Shown here: one piece after another, positions 58,879 through 64,000 of the stretch
Layout: each line of letters opens with the position of its first letter
How positions within the stretch are numbered: position 1 is the stretch's first letter
Origin: UBA8514 sp050251415
Lineage (GTDB): Bacteria; Bacillota; Clostridia; Lachnospirales; Anaerotignaceae
DNA length: 64,000 nucleotides
Direction: 5' to 3'
Assembly (NCBI GenBank): GCA_050251415.1
Contig: JBFWMT010000001.1
Location: forward strand, 24,214-88,213
Translations under genes and position numbers: made by a program
The notes under the pieces: model-generated
Database searches by the model: none
Seen by the model: the letters and a program-made list of their open reading frames with translations, nothing else
What the model was told of the DNA's origin: nothing

Positions 58879-59823
58879 TTAACCGTTACGTTTTTTGTAC
58901 TCTCTCTTTCTTTCCAAATCCTTCTGTCGTTTTTCCTTTGCCTTTCTCTCTGTATCCTTACTCATATCCACTATATCGTCTGGCAGTTCTAGGGTAATTC
59001 GTCCAATCTTTCCGCCTCTGTACTCGTCCATAAGTATCCTTGCACAGCGCAGTGTATCTACCTCGCCACCCTTTGTAAGAAATCCTCGTGAAAGACCTAT
59101 TTTTGCAAATATTTCATGTGATGCATCAGCACTGTCATAATCCACTTCGTACCTTGTTTTAAGGGAATTTGGTGCAACTCTCATTAGCAAATTAATAAAT
59201 TCAACTGCCATAGTTTCTATATCCAATATATCGTCATTTATTGCACCTGTAAATGCCAGTTTTAGCCCAACCTGCTGGTCTTCAAATTTTGGCCACAAAA
59301 TACCTGGTGTATCCAAAAGCTCAAAATCTTTTTTAATTTTTATCCACTGTTTGCCACGTGTAATGCCAGGTTTATCCCCTGTTTTGGCAGTCGTTTTACC
59401 TACATACTTGTTGATAAATGTAGATTTTCCAACGTTAGGTATTCCCACTATCATAGCACGCACAGGCACAAAAAGTCTTCCCCTTGCCTTAAGTCGTGCC
59501 ACCTTTTCTGCCATCAGCTCTCTTGCCACATCTGTAACGCTTTTAACTCCCTTACCAGCAACTGAATCTGTTAATATTACCTTAAAACCCTTTGCCTCAA
59601 AATAGTCCACCCACTTTGCAGTACTTCTTTCATCTGCAAGGTCACTTTTGTTCATTACAATTATTCTGAATTTATTTTTCGCCAGTTCATCAATATCTGG
59701 GTTCTTACTGCTGTAAGGTATTCTTGCATCTATTAGCTCTATAACAACATCCACTAAACCAAGGTTTTCCTCCATCATTCTGCGGGTTTTTGTCATATGC
59801 CCAGGGTACCACTGTATATCCAT
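58879..59823 (-). CDS. rbgA: Ribosome biogenesis GTPase RbgA (YlqF)
   Basis: Circularly permuted GTPase for late 50S assembly, 314 aa. The order is G4 NKSDL, then G1 VGIPNVGKSTFINKYVGK, G3 DTPGILWPK. C-terminal ANTAR-like RNA-binding region ends in a basic tail (KQKDLERKREYKKRNG-type). ATG at 59823 has AGGAGG. It is downstream of lepB. Confidence 0.96.
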   Translation of the reverse strand: MDIQWYPGHMTKTRRMMEENLGLVDVVIELIDARIPYSSKNPDIDELAKNKFRIIVMNKSDLADERSTAKWVDYFEAKGFKVILTDSVAGKGVKSVTDVARELMAEKVARLKARGRLFVPVRAMIVGIPNVGKSTFINKYVGKTTAKTGDKPGITRGKQWIKIKKDFELLDTPGILWPKFEDQQVGLKLAFTGAINDDILDIETMAVEFINLLMRVAPNSLKTRYEVDYDSADASHEIFAKIGLSRGFLTKGGEVDTLRCARILMDEYRGGKIGRITLELPDDIVDMSKDTERKAKEKRQKDLERKREYKKRNG

Positions 59824-59854
59824 ACTTACCTCCTGTAATGTTCAATTTCAGCTA

Positions 59855-60415
59855 TTAAAATGTTGCAAATCTATCAAATGGCATAAGCCTTATAATTACT
59901 TTACCCTCTATATTAGCTTTTGGTATAGCACCAATTAACTTAGAACGGCTGTCGTTAGAGCTGTTTCGATTATCTCCCATAACAAAATAGCACCCCTGGG
60001 GCACTGTGTACGGATACTCAGTATCCCCTTTTTGCTCCATGTTTTCCCCTAAATAGCTTTCGTCTATAGCTTCACCGTTTACAAGCACAATATACTGATA
60101 TTCGTCACCTGTTTCAATATCTATAACATCACCAGGTGTGCCAATAACACGCTTAATTATATTTTCTTCCTGAGTGCCTTTGTCATAACTGCACACCACA
60201 ATGTCGCCACGTTTTGGCTCACTGAATCTGTAATTAAGTTTATTTAATATCACATAATCATTGTGTTCAAATGTAGGTTCCATACTAATTCCTTTTACAA
60301 GGTTTGTTCCCAAAACAAAGTTTCGAACAATAAGTGCAATAAATATTACAACTACCAGTGACACAATCCAATCCATAATCTCTTTCCTCTTTTTCATTTT
60401 TCTTATTTCAGACAT
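59855..60415 (-). CDS. lepB: Type I signal peptidase
   Basis: 186 aa; one N-terminal membrane helix (residues 14-33). Catalytic Ser in VKGISMEPTFEHNDYV and Lys in NIIKRVIGTPGDVI, plus FVMGDNRNSSNDSR. It cleaves signal peptides of exported proteins outside the membrane. GGAGGTG precedes the ATG at 60415. Confidence 0.96.
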   Translation of the reverse strand: MSEIRKMKKRKEIMDWIVSLVVVIFIALIVRNFVLGTNLVKGISMEPTFEHNDYVILNKLNYRFSEPKRGDIVVCSYDKGTQEENIIKRVIGTPGDVIDIETGDEYQYIVLVNGEAIDESYLGENMEQKGDTEYPYTVPQGCYFVMGDNRNSSNDSRSKLIGAIPKANIEGKVIIRLMPFDRFATF

Positions 60416-60440
60416 AATTGCACCTCCATATATAAAATGT

Positions 60441-60469
60441 ACAAAAGCCTGACGACTACGTCGTCAGGC
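60441..60469 (-). terminator. Terminator after rplS
   Basis: GCCTGACGAC pairs with GTCGTCAGGC around a 3-base loop (60447-60469), followed by TTTTG on the minus strand. Confidence 0.9.
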
Positions 60470-60492
60470 CCATGAACTATTGATGTTTATTA

Positions 60493-60840
60493 TTATCTTA
60501 AAACTTCTTTAACTTTAGCTGCTTTACCAATTCTATCTCTTAAGTAGAAGAGTTTAGCACGTCTAACAACACCACGTCTAATAACCTCAATACGGTCAAT
60601 TCTTGGTGAATGAAGTGGCCATGTTCTTTCAACACCTACACCTGAAGCAATTCTTCTTACAGTGAAAGTTTCACGAACGCCACCGTTCTGTCTTTTAATA
60701 ACAATACCTTCGAACATCTGTAATCTTTCTCTTGCACCCTCAACAACCTTAGCGTAAACACGTACTGTGTCACCTACGTTAAAAGGTGTTACTTCGCTCT
60801 TAAGCTGAGCATTTTCAATTCCTCTAATAATGTCGTTCAT
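60493..60840 (-). CDS. rplS: 50S ribosomal protein L19
   Basis: 115 aa, normal length: FNVGDTVRVYAKVVEGARER, FEGIVIKRQNGGVRETFTVR, VERTWPLHSPRIDRIEVIRR. ATG at 60840 has GGAGG; frames starting further upstream run through the leader. Confidence 0.97.
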   Translation of the reverse strand: MNDIIRGIENAQLKSEVTPFNVGDTVRVYAKVVEGARERLQMFEGIVIKRQNGGVRETFTVRRIASGVGVERTWPLHSPRIDRIEVIRRGVVRRAKLFYLRDRIGKAAKVKEVLR

Positions 60841-60917
60841 TTTAATTTCCTCCATAAAATCAATAGACGTTCTTGCTACATCCATACAGTAACAGCGGAC
60901 CATCCTTAATACATGCA
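60841..60917 (-). ncRNA. L19 leader-like 5' UTR
   Basis: The 77 bases between the promoter start site and rplS contain GGATGTAGCAAGAACGTCTA just before the ribosome site, a block I associate with the Firmicute L19 leader, an autoregulatory element. The match is from memory. Confidence 0.5.
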
Positions 60918-60923
60918 GTTGGT

Positions 60924-60952
60924 ATTATATCACAGCATAAATTTGTGTGCAA
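60924..60952 (-). promoter_or_regulatory. rplS promoter
   Basis: Minus strand TTGCAC at 60952-60947, 17 bases, TATAAT at 60929-60924; just beyond the apt stop. Confidence 0.85.
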
Positions 60953-60959
60953 GTATTTT

Positions 60960-61472
60960 TTAATATTTTATAATAGATTCTATATTGTAATCTCCTATTA
61001 CTTTTCTTCCGCCAAGTTCTTCAAGTTCAATAAGAAAAACCATCTTCTCAACAGTGGCTCCCATTTCTTCTAAAAGCTCTACAATTGCTCTTGACGTACC
61101 GCCTGTTGCAATAAGGTCATCAATAACAACAACCTTATCGCCTTTTTTAATAGCATCCTCATGTATTTCAATAGTAGCCGTACCGTATTCAAGGGAATAT
61201 TCCTTGGATTTGGTTTTTGCAGGAAGCTTACCCGCTTTTCTAATTGGAATAAATCCTTTTCTTAGGCTATAGGAAAGTGGCATACCAAAAATAAATCCTC
61301 TACTTTCAGGACCAATAATATAGTCATACTCAACACCCTCAAGGGCAGCTTTAATGCGGTCAATAGCCTCGCAAAGACCATCGGCATCCTTTAAAAGTGT
61401 TGTAATATCTCTAAAAATAATGCCCTCCTGTGGAAAATCCTTAATATCTCTGATTTTTCCCGCTAAATCCAT
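60960..61472 (-). CDS. apt: Adenine phosphoribosyltransferase
   Basis: 170 aa; adenine plus PRPP to AMP (salvage). PRPP loop VVVIDDLIATGGTSRAIVE, YIIGPESRGFIFGMPLSYSL and FRDITTLLKDADGL are the APRT motifs. AAGGGGG lies before the ATG. It is 12 bases after recJ. Confidence 0.96.
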   Translation of the reverse strand: MDLAGKIRDIKDFPQEGIIFRDITTLLKDADGLCEAIDRIKAALEGVEYDYIIGPESRGFIFGMPLSYSLRKGFIPIRKAGKLPAKTKSKEYSLEYGTATIEIHEDAIKKGDKVVVIDDLIATGGTSRAIVELLEEMGATVEKMVFLIELEELGGRKVIGDYNIESIIKY

Positions 61473-61483
61473 ATATATCCCCC

Positions 61484-63250
61484 TTATAATCTAAAATCCT
61501 TTAAATTTAACTGTAGTGAAGTTCGCCCTGCAAAGCAGTTTATATTTATATTGTATAAAATGTCCAGCTTAATACTTTTTGTGCCATTCAAAATATCCCT
61601 TGTTATTTCATTGCCGTATTTATTAAGGCATTGATTTTCAAAGTCCTCAAGTCCGTCAAAAGATATTCCGTCAAGTCTGATACCTGTTTGGGTATCCCTA
61701 AGACTAATTTTCATTATATTTTTATTTTTTCCTATAAGAATTAGCTTCTCAGCGTTTATACCTTTTGTTCCAAAAACAGGCATTGGGTTTTCCTTCCCAA
61801 ATGGAGCCATGCACATAAGCTCCTGCGCCGCTTCCATGGTAATGTCATCAAAAGTAAGTGATTTTTCAACTTTTATAACAGGTGTCATTTCTTCTTCAGT
61901 AAGCGTACACACCTCATTAAGGCGTTTTCGTAAAATATCTACATTCTCCTGTGGAAGGGAAAGCCCTGCCGCCATAGGATGACCTCCAAATTTATGGAAT
62001 AAATCCTTCTGATTAAATAGTTCTTCAAAAATATTGTAGCCTTCAATGCTTCGTGCTGATCCCTTTGCCATGCTCTCTCCGTTTGTTAGCATAATTACAG
62101 GTTTATAATAACGCTCTTTTATTCTGCCTGCAACTATTCCTGCTATACTTTCGTGAACATTTTCGTTAAAGATAACAAGCACTTTATCCTGCTGTAAATC
62201 ACTGTTTTCAACTGCCTCAATAGTTTCCTTTACGGCATTTGATGTAAGCAGCTTTCTTTCAGTATTTAACTCAGTAAGTTCCGTTGCCAGCGTAGTTGCT
62301 CTTTCTATATCTTCTGTTACAAAAAGTTCAACTGCCGCTTTGGCACTTTCCAGTCTTCCTGTGGCATTAATACACGGCCCAAGAACAAAACCCACATGAT
62401 ATTCGCTTATTTCACCATCCGCTATTCCTGTTTTTTCTATAAGTTCTTTAAGACCAATATTGGGGCTTTTCTTTATTAAATTCAGTCCATTTTTTGCAAT
62501 TATTCTGTTTTCGTCCAGCAAATCCACTATATCGCATATTGTGGCCATAGCTGCAAACACTAAAAATTCAGTGTTATAAACGAATTCTCTTTTCCTGCTT
62601 TCAAAAAATAGCTTGCTAAATTTGTATGCCATCGCCCCTGCACAAAGTGCCTTAAATGGATATGTACAATCTTTTTGCTTGTGGTCTATTATAGCTGCCG
62701 CAACAGGTATAATATCTTTTTTTGAACCGTCATCCTCAATTTCAAATGCAGGCTCATGATGGTCTAAAATCACAAGGCTCATGCCAAGGCTATCTATTCG
62801 CTTTGCCTCTTCAATGGCTGCAATACCATTGTCACAGGCAAGTACAACATCAATGCCAAGGTTTTTAAGTTCTTCCACTGCCTCAAGATTTATGCCATAG
62901 CCCTCTTTTTGCCTATGCGGTACGTAATATATAACATTCTCTGTAAAGGCTTTAATTGTTTTATATAGTATTGTGGTGCTCATAACGCCATCAACGTCAT
63001 AATCTCCATATACCGCTATTTTTTTGCCATTTTCAATAGCAAAATTAATAACATCAATACCTTTTTTCATGTCCTTAAGCAAATACCCATCGTACATTTC
63101 ATTTACATCGCAGTATAGAAATTTGCAGGCAGAATTATATGTACCTATTCCACGGTTTGCAATCACCTGTGCCGTAACAGTGGATATGCCCAGACGTTCT
63201 GCCATTTTTTGAATATTAACTTTATTACGCCTGAGCATCCATTTCTTCAT
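61484..63250 (-). CDS. recJ: Single-strand DNA exonuclease RecJ
   Basis: 588 aa; 5'-3' ssDNA exonuclease for repair and recombination. DHH motifs VYGDYDVDGVMSTTILY and VILDHHEPAFE (metal Asp/His), DHHA1 with GGHPMAAGLSLP, and a C-terminal OB domain. AGGAGAAATT precedes the ATG at 63250. Confidence 0.95.
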   Translation of the reverse strand: MKKWMLRRNKVNIQKMAERLGISTVTAQVIANRGIGTYNSACKFLYCDVNEMYDGYLLKDMKKGIDVINFAIENGKKIAVYGDYDVDGVMSTTILYKTIKAFTENVIYYVPHRQKEGYGINLEAVEELKNLGIDVVLACDNGIAAIEEAKRIDSLGMSLVILDHHEPAFEIEDDGSKKDIIPVAAAIIDHKQKDCTYPFKALCAGAMAYKFSKLFFESRKREFVYNTEFLVFAAMATICDIVDLLDENRIIAKNGLNLIKKSPNIGLKELIEKTGIADGEISEYHVGFVLGPCINATGRLESAKAAVELFVTEDIERATTLATELTELNTERKLLTSNAVKETIEAVENSDLQQDKVLVIFNENVHESIAGIVAGRIKERYYKPVIMLTNGESMAKGSARSIEGYNIFEELFNQKDLFHKFGGHPMAAGLSLPQENVDILRKRLNEVCTLTEEEMTPVIKVEKSLTFDDITMEAAQELMCMAPFGKENPMPVFGTKGINAEKLILIGKNKNIMKISLRDTQTGIRLDGISFDGLEDFENQCLNKYGNEITRDILNGTKSIKLDILYNININCFAGRTSLQLNLKDFRL

Positions 63251-63284
63251 AATTTCTCCTAAAATTGATTAACTTTTTTAGATT

Positions 63285-64000
63285 TTACTTATAATCATCT
63301 GGTTTTTTGTTTTTAAAAGGGTCTTTAAAATTCTTTACGTTTTCCTCTTCATACTTGTAAACAGGTTTTTCGCCTATTTTGCTTTTAAGCATAAACCAAA
63401 TTGAACCAGATACAAATACCGATGAATATACACCACTTATAATACCAACCATAATAGGCAATGCAAACTCTTTAATTGACTGTACACCAAGTACATAAAG
63501 TGCACCAATTGTAAAGAGCGTTGTAAGTGAAGTATAAACCGAACGTCTCATTGTCTGCCAAACGCTAATGTCAATTACCTCTGGTATAGACCGTCTTCCA
63601 ATAAGTCCTTTATTCTCACGCACACGGTCAAAAATTACAATAGTAGAGTTAATTGAATATCCCACAACCGTAAGTATTGCAGCAATAAACGCTGTGTTTA
63701 CAGGTATTCTAAAAACTGCATAAAATGAAACCATAATAAGAACATCATGTAAAAGAGCAATAATGGCACTTAGTCCCATTTTATAATCGTGGAAACGAAT
63801 TGAAATATAAATAAGCATAGCCACACATGCAACAAGCATAGCTATAAGTGATGCTTTCTGCATTTCTCCACTTACCGTACCGCTTATGTCTTGCACTTCT
63901 AAAATACTACCATCTGAAAGTGCAAAATCTTTCAAAATTGCATCTGAAAGAGCTTTTCTTGTTTCACCGTCTACTGACTGAATTTTTATGGAAACTTGGT
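63285..64000 (-). CDS. secF: Protein-export membrane protein SecF (5' end outside window)
   Basis: Visible C-terminal 238 residues of SecF, continuing open to the window edge (VSIKIQSVDGETRKALSDAI is the periplasmic part before helix 2). Then the helix block with YSINSTIVIFDRVRENK, the SecD/F signature, MRRSVYTSLTTLFTI and a short basic tail. It uses proton motive force in late Sec translocation. secD should follow beyond the right edge. It is 34 bases before recJ. Confidence 0.95.
   Translation of the reverse strand, partial: QVSIKIQSVDGETRKALSDAILKDFALSDGSILEVQDISGTVSGEMQKASLIAMLVACVAMLIYISIRFHDYKMGLSAIIALLHDVLIMVSFYAVFRIPVNTAFIAAILTVVGYSINSTIVIFDRVRENKGLIGRRSIPEVIDISVWQTMRRSVYTSLTTLFTIGALYVLGVQSIKEFALPIMVGIISGVYSSVFVSGSIWFMLKSKIGEKPVYKYEEENVKNFKDPFKNKKPDDYK

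Noticed and set aside
1..64000. tRNA or rRNA genes
   Set aside because: Apart from tmRNA I found no cloverleaf with GTTCGA-type T-arm and no rRNA-like stretch.

Overview
The window is AT-rich DNA from an anaerobic, low-GC Firmicute, most likely a member of class Clostridia (Lachnospirales-like). I cannot name the genus. Support for this: a reverse-type rubrerythrin and a bacteriohemerythrin behind a PerR-like operator, the rho-rpmE-DUF1385-prmC-prfA gene order, secF-recJ-apt, rnr near smpB-ssrA, strong AGGAGG ribosome sites with frequent TTG/GTG starts, and a sigma-K-like promoter.

Layout. 1-7594 is chromosomal backbone: a possible integrase tail abutting tmRNA, then smpB, panE, rnr, purE, a tiny membrane protein, an NhaC-type antiporter and a Cro-like regulator. 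7595-24345 is an integrated element of about 16.75 kb. It splits a polysaccharide deacetylase gene (N-half at 24346-24881, C-half at 7345-7596). A large serine recombinase with a small coupled upstream ORF sits at its right end, and the two junctions rebuild a near-perfect palindromic attP and an in-frame deacetylase gene. All cargo genes lie on the minus strand: an amino-acid ABC transporter, two class III aminotransferases, an iron-type alcohol dehydrogenase, a PucR regulator, two repeat-rich exported proteins, a CheX/response-regulator pair, a DUF1456 protein, a PhzF protein and a beta-lactamase-fold hydrolase. No conjugation, replication or phage structural genes are seen.

25018-38515 holds a frameshifted exported protein and a full Ter-type stress locus. 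The minus arm is rhomboid, YceG-like, TelA, three TerD, Ca2+ P-type ATPase and HAD. The divergent plus arm is CitE-like lyase, PRTase/TRSP protein and StiP-like protein. 38747-48919 carries a lipoprotein, glycogen phosphorylase, a two-gene chromate transporter and the prfA/prmC/rpmE/rho block with a LysM membrane protein. 49129-52729 is a five-gene operon ending in a LarA-family (nickel racemase-like) enzyme; its promoter contains FadR/GntR-type palindromes. 53155-58067 has a YgjP-like metalloprotease, an M16C protease and the oxygen-defence pair. 58284-58731 has an 18-codon ORF and a tiny Trp/Cys-rich protein gene. 58879-64000 is housekeeping: rbgA, lepB, rplS with leader, apt, recJ, secF.

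How it fits together. In the island, two promoters (for the aminotransferase at 13578 and for the ABC transporter/GABA-aminotransferase/dehydrogenase operon) share a 28-bp element with 23 identities, placed exactly 10 bp upstream of each -35 box. This suggests one regulator, most simply the PucR protein encoded between them. Import of an omega-amino acid, transamination to a semialdehyde and reduction to an alcohol would then be a regulated, site-specifically mobile catabolic cassette. The transporter operon also starts with a structured leader and a terminator, so an RNA-level switch is possible. All family assignments are from reading the sequence; no searches were run.
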